A stretch of DNA of 5,359 nucleotides, from contig CAIYWF010000241.1 of NCBI GenBank assembly GCA_903929845.1, positions 1 to 5,359 of the forward strand, given 5' to 3'. This document shows positions 1-5,359 of the stretch, piece after piece. This DNA is from an uncultured Chlorobiaceae bacterium (GTDB taxonomy: Bacteria; Bacteroidota; Chlorobiia; Chlorobiales; Chlorobiaceae). The position numbers and the translations under genes were made by a program. Every line of letters starts with the position of its first letter. Position 1 is the stretch's first letter. The notes beneath the pieces were generated by a model. The model searched no databases, was not told the origin of the DNA, and saw only the letters and a list, made by a program, of their open reading frames with translations.

Positions 1-59
1 ACCAACATCACCATGATGGCAAGGAGCATGTTCATCAGCATCTGCCATTGGAGCAGCAT
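1..59 (-). CDS. Possible N-terminus of a membrane protein, cut by the window edge
   Basis: An ATG at 59-57 on the minus strand opens a frame with no stop up to the left edge, giving 19 complete codons that read MLLQWQMLMNMLLAIMVML. The stretch is almost entirely hydrophobic with six methionines, as expected of a first transmembrane segment or signal anchor. It lies 51 nt after the stop of the holin-like gene on the same strand, so it could be the next gene of the folD-radA-holin run. No Shine-Dalgarno sequence precedes it, and the open frame extends back to that stop, so the start is uncertain. I cannot assign a family from 19 residues. It may be a chance open frame, since the piece is too short to test for coding bias. 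Confidence 0.35.
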   Translation of the reverse strand, partial: MLLQWQMLMNMLLAIMVML

Positions 60-110
60 GACTGAAGAACTGGTTGTGGAGCTTATGAAAATCCCTGTGG
101 TGGGGCGGTT

Positions 111-452
111 TCAAAGATTGAACAGCGATCCCAACAGCCATGAAATAGCGCTGATGACCACCGACCCCGCTACGGCCCACCAGAAGCCGTCAATGGTGAA
201 TCCACTGACGAGTACCGCAGCGAATTGCAGGAGAAGGGCGTTGATGACGAGGAGAAAAAGCCCCAGGGTGAGAATGATAAAGGGGATGGAGAAAAACAGC
301 ATGACCGGGCGTACAATGGTGTTGATCAGGCCAAGCACAAGCGCCACTGCAATCGCTACTCCGAAGCTTTTTATATGAATGCCGTCAAGGATATGTGCGG
401 TGGCATAAACCGCGAGCGCGTTAATAAGCCATTGAATCAGGATGTGCGTCAT
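111..452 (-). CDS. Small four-helix membrane protein, phage-holin-4_2 (YvlD-like) family
   Basis: The gene encodes a 113-residue, very hydrophobic integral membrane protein. Hydrophobic segments lie at about residues 4-20, 31-47, 51-82 (long enough to hold one or two passes) and 91-110. The family pattern is clear: WLINALAVY near the N-terminus, GLINTIVRP at 41-49, LTLGLFLLVINALLL at 61-75, then GFTIDGFWWA and a final SWLLGSLF. These match the PF04020 family (phage holin 4_2, also called YvlD), which is widespread on bacterial chromosomes. The holin name comes from similarity only; no lytic role is shown and no phage genes are nearby. I chose the ATG at 452 because the MTHILIQWLINAL opening is typical of the family. 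A longer frame to 521 would use a TTG start and add 23 hydrophilic residues unlike the family. It lies 82 nt after radA and may be cotranscribed with it. Its cellular role is unknown. Confidence 0.88.
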   Translation of the reverse strand: MTHILIQWLINALAVYATAHILDGIHIKSFGVAIAVALVLGLINTIVRPVMLFFSIPFIILTLGLFLLVINALLLQFAAVLVSGFTIDGFWWAVAGSVVISAISWLLGSLFNL

Positions 453-465
453 CGTCTTTTCTCTG

Positions 466-477
466 TTAGCTTTGCAT
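466..477 (-). promoter_or_regulatory. Candidate three-codon leader ORF before the holin-like gene
   Basis: On the minus strand the radA-holin gap contains AAGGGTGAG, then a 5-nt spacer, then ATG CAA AGC TAA. This is the best-looking Shine-Dalgarno/ATG pair in the gap, yet it encodes only Met-Gln-Ser. The holin-like ATG at 452 follows 13 nt after that stop in another frame and has only a weak purine-rich AGAGAAAAG before it. The arrangement could permit reinitiation, or the purine-rich site could feed the downstream start. It could equally be coincidence. Confidence 0.25.
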
Positions 478-534
478 TGAATCTCACCCTTGAAAGGTAA
501 GAAAGTTGCGTGAATGCACAAGTTAACACTCTCA

Positions 535-1902
535 TCAGATATTCAGTTCCTCAAGGGCGTCACGCAGTGTTGAACATCCAGCAATGGTTATCGGCAGATT
601 TTTCAGCGATGGCTTCAGCTCCCGGGTATTGGCTTCGGGCAGAACGATGCGTTTGAAGCCGAGGTGCGCCGCCTCCCTGATGCGCCGTTCGCTGTCGCTG
701 ATGGCCCTGAGTTCACCGGCAAGGCCAATTTCTCCGCCGCAGACGGTTGCCGGATCGACCGGGCGGTTCATGAGTCCTGAGGCAATGGCGGCTGCTATGG
801 CAAGGTCTGCAGCAGGCTCTGCCAGTTTGAGCCCTCCGGCTATTTTTACAAAGACATCCTGCCCCCAGGTTTCAATGTGCAGCCTGTTTTCAAGCACCGC
901 AAGAATAATCGACATCCTCTTCAGGTCGAAGCCGGTGCTGATGCGCTGAGGCATGGAATAGTTGGTTTTGGAGACCAGCGCCTGAACCTCCACCAGAAGG
1001 GCCCTTGTCCCCTCAATGGCCGCAAGAATCGAGTTGCCGGGCACATCGGTTCTTCGTCCGGAGATAAAGAATTCCGAGGGGTTGCTTACCTCTTCGAGGC
1101 CGGTTTCATCCATCCGGAAAACACCGATTTCATTGGTTGAGCCAAAACGATTTTTAACTGAGCGGATTATCCGGTAGCGCTGGTAGCCCTCTCCCTCAAA
1201 CTGCAGGACGGTATCGACCATGTGCTCAAGAGCCTTCGGGCCTGCCAGCGCTCCTTCCTTGGTGATATGGCCGATAATCATCAAAATAAAGTTCTGTTGC
1301 TTGGCCGCCCGGATAAGTGAGGCGGCGCACTCCCGTATCTGGGTGATGGTGCCCGCAGAGCTCTGGTACTCCTCTGAGTGGACGGTCTGGATAGAATCTA
1401 TGATGACCAGCGCAGGTTTTTCCCGTTCCATGAGCGCCAGAATGCGTTCAAGGTTCACTTCCGGTACGAGCCAGAGGTTTTCTGCCTTGATGGAGAGTCG
1501 CTGGGCTCGTTCGCGTATCTGGTTTGGTGACTCTTCGCCAGAGATATAGAGTACTTTTGCTGGAGCGAGACGGGGCGCAAGCTGCAGCATGAGGGTTGAT
1601 TTGCCGATACCGGGCTCTCCGCCAACCAGCACGGCTGATGCCTGCATGAGCCCGCCTCCTAGTACCCGGTCGAGCTCGCCCATGCCGGTCATGATCCGTT
1701 TGAACTCTGAGGGAACGGCGTCATGCAGGTTCTGCACAACGACAATGGCTCCTGCCGAAGCCGATCGCTGTTTTTTTGGTTCGGGGTCGATGTGAGTCTC
1801 CACAAGGGTTCCCCAGCTCTGGCATTCAAAACATTTTCCCTGATATTTCAGGGAGACCGCACCGCAGTTTGAGCAGATATATTTTGTGACACTTTTGGCC
1901 AT
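535..1902 (-). CDS. radA: DNA repair protein RadA
   Basis: RadA (also called Sms) is a RecA-like ATPase that acts on branched DNA during homologous recombination and drives branch migration and D-loop extension. At 455 residues the protein is full length, close to the roughly 460 of E. coli RadA. Domains in order: a four-cysteine zinc finger (C10, C13, C24, C27, in CSNCG and CFECQSWG); a RecA-type ATPase with Walker A GGEPGIGKST at 94-103 and Walker B LVIIDS around D169; the RadA-specific KNRFG motif at 250-254; and a C-terminal Lon-protease-like fold from about 275 on. That last domain carries EPAADLAIA where Lon has its catalytic serine, so it is structural and not a peptidase, as is usual for RadA. 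The start ATG lies 6 nt after the folD stop. AAGG at 1910-1907, overlapping that stop codon, is a usable ribosome site, so the two genes are probably cotranscribed and perhaps translationally coupled. Confidence 0.98.
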   Translation of the reverse strand: MAKSVTKYICSNCGAVSLKYQGKCFECQSWGTLVETHIDPEPKKQRSASAGAIVVVQNLHDAVPSEFKRIMTGMGELDRVLGGGLMQASAVLVGGEPGIGKSTLMLQLAPRLAPAKVLYISGEESPNQIRERAQRLSIKAENLWLVPEVNLERILALMEREKPALVIIDSIQTVHSEEYQSSAGTITQIRECAASLIRAAKQQNFILMIIGHITKEGALAGPKALEHMVDTVLQFEGEGYQRYRIIRSVKNRFGSTNEIGVFRMDETGLEEVSNPSEFFISGRRTDVPGNSILAAIEGTRALLVEVQALVSKTNYSMPQRISTGFDLKRMSIILAVLENRLHIETWGQDVFVKIAGGLKLAEPAADLAIAAAIASGLMNRPVDPATVCGGEIGLAGELRAISDSERRIREAAHLGFKRIVLPEANTRELKPSLKNLPITIAGCSTLRDALEELNI

Positions 1903-1908
1903 GATGCC

Positions 1909-2796
1909 TTACAGCCCGTTCGTACGCTGGAACGACTGAAGCGTATTTTTCAGGAGCATGGCAATGGTCATGGGACCGACACCACCGGGAACAGGAGTCA
2001 TGGCCGAGGCAACCGCTGAAACGCCTTCATAATCAACATCGCCGACCAGACGATAGCCGCTCTTTGTTGATGCATCCTCAATGCGGTTGATGCCGACATC
2101 AATGACCACCGCATCCGGCTTTACCATATCAGCAGTGATAAAGCCCGCTTTTCCGATAGCGGCAATGAGAATATCAGCCTGCAGGGTGTAGAATGGAATG
2201 TTTTTGGTTGCGGAGTGACAAATGGTGACGGTACAGTTTGTTGCCTCAAGTTTCTGGAGCATCAGGTTGGCCATAGGTTTGCCGACAATGTTGCTTCGTC
2301 CGACCACCACGCAGTGCTTGCCTTTTGTCTCAATGTTGTATCGGCCAAGCAGCTCAAGAATGCCATAAGGGGTGCAACTGACAAAACATTTGTCGAGATG
2401 CCCCATCACCAGTCGTCCCAGATTTTCAGGATGAAATCCGTCAACATCTTTCGATGGATCGATAGCGATAGTAACGGCAAATTCATCAATCTGCTTCGGC
2501 AGTGGCTGCTGCACCAGAATACCGTGGACCGCCGGATCATTGTTCAACTCCCGGATGGTCTTGAGCAGATGCTCCTGGGTGGTGTCGACAGGCATTTCAA
2601 TAACGGTTGAAATCATGCCGATCTCTTTGCATGTTTTGGCTTTATTGCGTACATAAACCTGCGATGCGGGATCCTCGCCGACAATGATAACCGTCAGTCC
2701 GGGTACTTTGCCGGTTTGTGCTCTGTAGTTGTCAACGCTCTCCTTGAGTTCGTTTTTCAGGTCAAGCGAGACCTTTTTTCCGTCGATGATAAGCAT
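1909..2796 (-). CDS. folD: Bifunctional methylenetetrahydrofolate dehydrogenase / methenyltetrahydrofolate cyclohydrolase FolD
   Basis: FolD is a cytoplasmic enzyme that oxidises 5,10-methylene-tetrahydrofolate, usually with NADP+, and hydrolyses the product to 10-formyl-tetrahydrofolate for purine and formyl-Met synthesis. The 295 residues are slightly more than the roughly 288 of E. coli FolD. The catalytic YVRNK motif has Tyr48 and the key Lys52. GILVQQPLP at 92-100 is the substrate-site motif, and KDVDGFH carries Asp119. The Rossmann dinucleotide site is GRSNIVGKP at 166-174, and the C-terminal signature is TPVPGGVGPMT at 267-277. One detail is that the usual VQLPLP reads VQQPLP, with Gln97 where Leu is most common; all catalytic residues are kept, so activity is expected. 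The ATG at 2796 gives the normal family N-terminus, MLIIDGK. No clear Shine-Dalgarno sequence precedes it. It heads the minus-strand run and must have its promoter in the divergent gap. Confidence 0.98.
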   Translation of the reverse strand: MLIIDGKKVSLDLKNELKESVDNYRAQTGKVPGLTVIIVGEDPASQVYVRNKAKTCKEIGMISTVIEMPVDTTQEHLLKTIRELNNDPAVHGILVQQPLPKQIDEFAVTIAIDPSKDVDGFHPENLGRLVMGHLDKCFVSCTPYGILELLGRYNIETKGKHCVVVGRSNIVGKPMANLMLQKLEATNCTVTICHSATKNIPFYTLQADILIAAIGKAGFITADMVKPDAVVIDVGINRIEDASTKSGYRLVGDVDYEGVSAVASAMTPVPGGVGPMTIAMLLKNTLQSFQRTNGL

Positions 2797-2977
2797 GGTT
2801 GATGAGGCTTTGTAAGTGTAATGTTTCTGGGTTGGAAATGAATATCAGAACCACAATATATACGATCAAAAATTCATCGAAGCAGCAAATATCAAACGAG
2901 AAAAATTACCAGATGTTGGTGGTGGAATGATATGAAATTACATTTTTATTTCTTTTTCCTCAAAAATATAACAACAC
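2797..2977. other. Divergent intergenic region between folD and the small membrane ORF
   Basis: This 181-nt gap separates outward-facing genes, so it should hold promoters for both strands. It is AT-rich, about 32 % GC over 2821-2940, with a pyrimidine-rich tract at 2942-2960. I find no convincing ORF, tRNA, terminator or sigma-54 (GG-N10-GC) site in it. The only plus-strand promoter pairing I could make is TTGGTG at 2916-2921, a 17-nt spacer and TACATT at 2939-2944, which is too weak to call separately. Confidence 0.6.
2841..2869 (-). promoter_or_regulatory. Candidate sigma-70-type promoter for folD-radA
   Basis: On the minus strand TTGATC (2869-2864) and GATATT (2846-2841) are separated by exactly 17 nt. 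Each matches four of six consensus bases. Transcription would begin near 2834, about 38 nt before the folD start. In such AT-rich DNA similar matches arise by chance; an alternative -10, TATATT, overlaps the spacer but has no good partner. Confidence 0.25.
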
Positions 2978-3214
2978 ATGATTCAAGCAATAAAGGCTAT
3001 TATAGGTTATGCCATAATTGTATGTGGGCTTTCGGGTATTTGTGGCTCTGTATTAGCAGCTATAGTTTTACCGCAATTTGACAATAAAGCAACATTGGGT
3101 TTGATTATAGGTTGTTTCGTTCCGTTTTTTCTTTTTTATGTTCTGAATGATTTGGATGGCGACCGTGTTTTTCCGGGGTTGTTTGAAGATTTAAAAAAAA
3201 GTTTAAAAAAGTGA
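2978..3214 (+). CDS. Hypothetical small membrane protein with two transmembrane helices
   Basis: I do not recognise this 78-residue protein. It starts at an ATG and has two strong hydrophobic segments, at about residues 8-31 (rich in Gly, Ile and Ala, with Cys16 and Cys22) and 38-56 (LGLIIGCFVPFFLFYVL, with Cys46). A short loop, PQFDNKA, joins them, and a charged tail follows (NDLDGDRVFPGLFEDLKKSLKK) that ends in lysines. The transmembrane layout and the acidic-then-basic tail argue for a real protein. Against it are the lack of any Shine-Dalgarno sequence, the low GC (about 34 % by hand count, against 45-60 % in neighbouring genes) and the absence of a recognised family. The composition is consistent with acquisition from elsewhere or with weakly constrained DNA. 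It sits 62 nt before the DUF3109 gene on the same strand, but an inverted repeat lies between them, so cotranscription is uncertain. Confidence 0.5.
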   Translation: MIQAIKAIIGYAIIVCGLSGICGSVLAAIVLPQFDNKATLGLIIGCFVPFFLFYVLNDLDGDRVFPGLFEDLKKSLKK

Positions 3215-3259
3215 CTGGAAATTTCATTTTCATATAGTCAGAAAATACAGCTTTTTTAA
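3203..3259. repeat. Nested inverted repeat at the end of the small ORF; possible terminator or leader structure
   Basis: The outer arms TTAAAAAAG (3203-3211) and CTTTTTTAA (3251-3259) are perfect 9-nt reverse complements. Directly inside the left arm, TGACT (3212-3216) pairs with AGTCA (3236-3240), and within that GAAAT (3218-3222) pairs imperfectly with ATTTTC (3226-3231). A 10-nt unpaired stretch (3241-3250) separates the inner and outer right arms. An A-run, a hairpin and then a T-run resemble a weak, possibly bidirectional intrinsic terminator for the small ORF, whose last codons form the left arm. The stem has little GC and the T-run is not immediately after the inner hairpin, so termination would be inefficient. 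Confidence 0.4.
3211..3238 (+). promoter_or_regulatory. Candidate sigma-70-type promoter for the DUF3109-rpoN run
   Basis: GTGACT (3211-3216, four of six matches to TTGACA) and TATAGT (3233-3238, five of six matches to TATAAT) are 16 nt apart. A transcript would start near 3245, about 32 nt before the GTG start of the DUF3109 gene. The elements overlap the inverted repeat and the end of the small ORF, so the same bases may serve only one of these roles. No sigma-54 site is visible here, so self-activation by RpoN is not supported. Confidence 0.28.
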
Positions 3260-3276
3260 GTCAAAAATATCAAAAA

Positions 3277-3843
3277 GTGGTTTCTATAGGTAGTGTTTTG
3301 GTTGAGAAAGATCTTTTGAAGGCCTTTTTTTCCTGCGATCTCTATGAGTGCCGTGGAGCGTGCTGTGTTGAGGGGGAGCTTGGCGCCCCTTTATCGCCTG
3401 ATGAGGCATTGCAGCTCAAGGAGTTGCCGGAGGAGCTGCTCAGGATGCTTCCTGAAAAAGGGTTGCGTTATCTCAGGCGTCACGGCTCTGTTGAGGTTTA
3501 TCAAGGGGTTCAGTACACGAGAACAGTTGAGAACAAGGAGTGTGTTTTTACCTGTGTTCGTGATGGAATAACCTTCTGCGCCATTGAAATTGCCCATCGC
3601 GAGGGCATTCTGGGGTTCGACAAGCCGATATCCTGCCGATTGTTTCCGATAAGGGTAAGAAAAAAGTTTGGTTTGGATTATCTTGTGTATGAACAGCACT
3701 TGATGTGCCGTGCTGCCAGAAAGGCGGGCGGGGAGTGCAAGGTACAACTTATTGATTATGTCACTTCTGCGCTTGAGTCATTGTATGGTCGTGACTGGGT
3801 ACTGGATCTGAAAGCGTATGTCGATGCATCTTCCACTCTATAA
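3277..3843 (+). CDS. Cysteine-rich DUF3109 family protein (YkgJ-like CxxxCC cluster)
   Basis: The 188-residue protein has no signal peptide or membrane segment and is probably cytoplasmic. It contains ten cysteines: C20, C25, C29 and C30 in CDLYECRGACCVEG, then C89, C93, C101, C120, C144 and C154. The N-terminal block, the GAPLSPDEA segment and KPISCRLFPIRV at 116-127 are hallmarks of the DUF3109 family known mainly from Bacteroidetes and Chlorobi. The cysteine spacing resembles YkgJ-type proteins thought to bind zinc or an iron-sulfur cluster. Metal binding is an inference and no reaction is known. I kept the GTG start because VSIGSVLVEKDLL aligns with the family N-terminus. A TTG at 3298 has AGG seven bases before it but would remove conserved residues. 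Its TAA stop shares one base with the rpoN ATG (TAATG), which implies translational coupling and a consistent expression ratio with sigma-54. Confidence 0.92.
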   Translation: MVSIGSVLVEKDLLKAFFSCDLYECRGACCVEGELGAPLSPDEALQLKELPEELLRMLPEKGLRYLRRHGSVEVYQGVQYTRTVENKECVFTCVRDGITFCAIEIAHREGILGFDKPISCRLFPIRVRKKFGLDYLVYEQHLMCRAARKAGGECKVQLIDYVTSALESLYGRDWVLDLKAYVDASSTL

Positions 3844-5294
3844 TGGCTGATATCAGGCTTCAACAGAAGCAAACATTACAATTTTCTGCCCAGCAGATAC
3901 TCAGCAGTCAGCTTCTTCAGCTCCCGATGCAGAATCTTGAAGAGCGGATTTATGAAGAAGTGCAGGAAAATCCCCTTCTGGAACTTGTTGAAGAGCGAAG
4001 AGAGGGTGAAGGGGATGGTGAGGGCCAGAGTGATCGGTCAGTTGGTGACGATATTTTTGACTCGGTTGAACGGTTCAGTAAAAGCTCTCTCAAAGAGCGC
4101 TCAGAGGTTCCCCCTTCAGGAGAAACATCTGAGGGACGGCTTAACTTAACTCATGAAAATCCTTCAAAAGAGCGTTTTTTTCAGGCGATACAGCATGACA
4201 CTTTTCATGAGACGCTGCTGAAACAACTCGCATTGCATGAAGATGTCAAAGAGCGTGAAGTGAGGATTGCCATTGAAATTCTTGGTAATCTTGATGGTGA
4301 CGGTTACTTGACCGAAAAGGACGAAGTCATTATTGACAGTCTGCTCTTTCAGGGACTTGATGTGAGCGTGAGTGAGCTGGAAGCTGTTCTGCGCAAAATC
4401 AATGTTCTGGATCCCCCGGGGGTGGCTGTGCGTAATTTGCGTGAACGGCTTCTGGTGCAGTTGCAGGTTTCGGCAAACCGTTATGACGCGAGAACCTTTG
4501 AACTTGCGACAAGAATTCTTCATGACTATTTTAACGATTTTCTTCACCGGCGTTTTGAATTGCTGATTAAAAAGCTGGGAGTGGCGAGGGAGATGGTCGA
4601 AGCGGCAGTTTCGGCCATTATTGCCCTTGACCCTCATCCCGGTATTTTTCATGATGAAGGTGGCCACTATATTACCCCCGATTTTGTGGTCACCTACGAC
4701 AATGGCGAGCTGACCGCAGCACTCAATGACCGAAGCGCTCTTTCAGTCAAGGTCACTGACCGATATCAGGAGCTTCTCAAAAACAGGAAAGCCCCTAAAG
4801 AGGAAAAACAGTTTATACGGAAGAACTTGCAGCGGGCCCAGGAATTTACAACAGCAATAGCAATCCGACGCCAGACACTGCTTAAAGTGATTGAGGCATT
4901 GATGAAGCATCAGTATGCTTTTTTTATGTCCGGACCGGAGCATGTTGTGCCCCTGGGCATGAAAACTATTGCTGCTGAGACCGCTCTTGATATTTCAACT
5001 ATCAGCCGGGCGGTCAATGGAAAATATGTTCAGACTCGTTTCGGGGTTTTCGAGTTGAAGTATTTTTTCAGCGCAGGACTCTCGACTGAGGAGGGCGATG
5101 ATCTGTCGAGCAAGATTATCCGGCAGTATATTGCCGAAATAGTAAGTGATGAGGATCCGAAGAATCCGTTGAGTGACGATACGATGACGGAGATGCTGGT
5201 GAAAAGAGGAGTGCACATTGCGCGCAGAACGGTTGCAAAATACCGTGAACAAATGCAAATTCCAGTGGCAAGATTAAGAAAAAAAATATTTTAA
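3843..5294 (+). CDS. rpoN: RNA polymerase sigma-54 factor RpoN
   Basis: RpoN directs core RNA polymerase to -24/-12 promoters and needs an AAA+ activator to open DNA. All three classic regions are present in 483 residues, the usual length (E. coli 477). Region I, residues 1-48, is rich in Gln and Leu and ends in EERIYEEVQENPLLEL; it is the part that contacts activators. Region II, about 50-100, is an acidic, low-complexity linker (EGEGDGEGQSD, DDIFDSVE). The core-binding domain follows at roughly 105-300. The DNA-binding part has a helix-turn-helix around 373-410 (AAETALDISTISRAVNGKYV, then TRFGVFELKYFFS) and the RpoN box ARRTVAKYRE at 460-469. The protein is complete. There is no Shine-Dalgarno sequence before its ATG, which overlaps the preceding stop, so translation probably depends on ribosomes finishing the DUF3109 gene. 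The hslV start follows 3 nt after its stop. No activator or target promoter is visible in the window. Confidence 0.98.
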   Translation: MADIRLQQKQTLQFSAQQILSSQLLQLPMQNLEERIYEEVQENPLLELVEERREGEGDGEGQSDRSVGDDIFDSVERFSKSSLKERSEVPPSGETSEGRLNLTHENPSKERFFQAIQHDTFHETLLKQLALHEDVKEREVRIAIEILGNLDGDGYLTEKDEVIIDSLLFQGLDVSVSELEAVLRKINVLDPPGVAVRNLRERLLVQLQVSANRYDARTFELATRILHDYFNDFLHRRFELLIKKLGVAREMVEAAVSAIIALDPHPGIFHDEGGHYITPDFVVTYDNGELTAALNDRSALSVKVTDRYQELLKNRKAPKEEKQFIRKNLQRAQEFTTAIAIRRQTLLKVIEALMKHQYAFFMSGPEHVVPLGMKTIAAETALDISTISRAVNGKYVQTRFGVFELKYFFSAGLSTEEGDDLSSKIIRQYIAEIVSDEDPKNPLSDDTMTEMLVKRGVHIARRTVAKYREQMQIPVARLRKKIF

Positions 5295-5297
5295 TTG

Positions 5298-5359
5298 ATG
5301 AAGAATACAGAGAGGTCACAAATCCGTTCAACAACGGTTATTGGTGTTATACGCGATGG
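5298..5359 (+). CDS. hslV: ATP-dependent protease peptidase subunit HslV, N-terminal fragment cut by the window edge
   Basis: HslV forms the double-ring threonine-peptidase core of the HslUV (ClpQY) protease, which works with the HslU unfoldase in the cytoplasm. Only 20 full codons are present: MKNTERSQIRS followed by TTVIGVIRD, with the next codon beginning GG. The TTVIGVIRDG pattern is the start of the mature HslV chain, where Thr12 here would be the N-terminal nucleophile. Residues 1-11 would then be a short propeptide removed on maturation. In E. coli the TT follows the initiator Met directly, so this extension is a visible difference. The ATG lies 3 nt after the rpoN stop, pointing to cotranscription, though no good ribosome site is seen in the AT-rich end of rpoN. 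The identification rests on a short piece; HslU just beyond the edge would confirm it. Confidence 0.82.
   Translation, partial: MKNTERSQIRSTTVIGVIRD

Noticed and set aside
13..378. Plus-strand open frame of 121 codons opposite the holin-like gene
   Set aside because: The translation is rich in Arg, Thr, Met and Ser with no family resemblance and lies antisense to a clear membrane protein gene; a shadow frame.
111..452. A phage lysis cassette suggested by the holin-family name
   Set aside because: The family is common on chromosomes and no endolysin, spanin, integrase or structural phage gene is nearby.
453..521. A 23-residue N-terminal extension of the holin-like protein starting at TTG 521
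   Set aside because: The extension is hydrophilic, uses a TTG codon and does not fit the family, whose members begin close to the WLINAL block. The ATG at 452 gives the expected N-terminus.
584..1795. Several plus-strand open frames opposite radA
   Set aside because: They are low-complexity mirror frames of a strongly recognised gene and lack ribosome sites or known motifs.
2215..2610. Plus-strand open frame of 131 codons inside folD
   Set aside because: Antisense to FolD across its conserved motifs; the coding signal belongs to FolD.
2797..3276. A sigma-54 (-24/-12) promoter suggesting RpoN autoregulation
   Set aside because: I looked for GG-N10-GC patterns on both strands in the intergenic DNA and found none that fit.
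3298..3843. A later TTG start for the DUF3109 gene with an AGG seven bases upstream
   Set aside because: It would cut off residues that align with the family N-terminus, so the GTG at 3277 is preferred, though not proven.
4164..4667. Minus-strand open frame of 167 codons inside rpoN
   Set aside because: Lies opposite the conserved sigma-54 core-binding domain; the translation shows no recognisable domain.

Overview
The window looks like an ordinary chromosomal segment of a green sulfur bacterium (Chlorobiaceae, for example Chlorobium or a relative). This is an inference from protein style: a DUF3109-type cysteine-cluster protein joined to a sigma-54 gene, an HslV with a short N-terminal extension ending in RSTTV, and coding GC of roughly 45-60 % by hand counts on sample lines. 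Most genes lack strong Shine-Dalgarno sequences. No marker gene fixes the species.

Layout: two divergent blocks meet at about 2797-2977. The minus-strand block, read from right to left, is folD (1909-2796), radA (535-1902, only 6 nt after folD), a small four-helix membrane protein of the phage-holin-4_2/YvlD type (111-452), and possibly the first 19 codons of another membrane protein that runs off the left edge (1-59). The plus-strand block is a small AT-rich two-helix membrane ORF of unknown function (2978-3214), a DUF3109 cysteine-rich protein (3277-3843), rpoN (3843-5294, sharing one base with the preceding stop) and the first 20 codons of hslV (5298 to the right edge).

The recognised genes are housekeeping. 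FolD makes one-carbon folate intermediates, RadA processes branched DNA during recombination, RpoN is the sigma-54 factor, and HslV is the peptidase of the HslUV protease. The DUF3109-rpoN-hslV run is packed tightly enough to be one transcription unit.

The part least explained is the stretch of about 480 bp from 2821 to 3300, which is about 31 % GC by hand count, well below the coding DNA sampled on both sides. It holds the divergent promoter region, the small orphan membrane ORF and a nested inverted repeat. I see no CRISPR array, tRNA, rRNA, transposase, phage module or defence system, and nothing here that I would call a new biological system.
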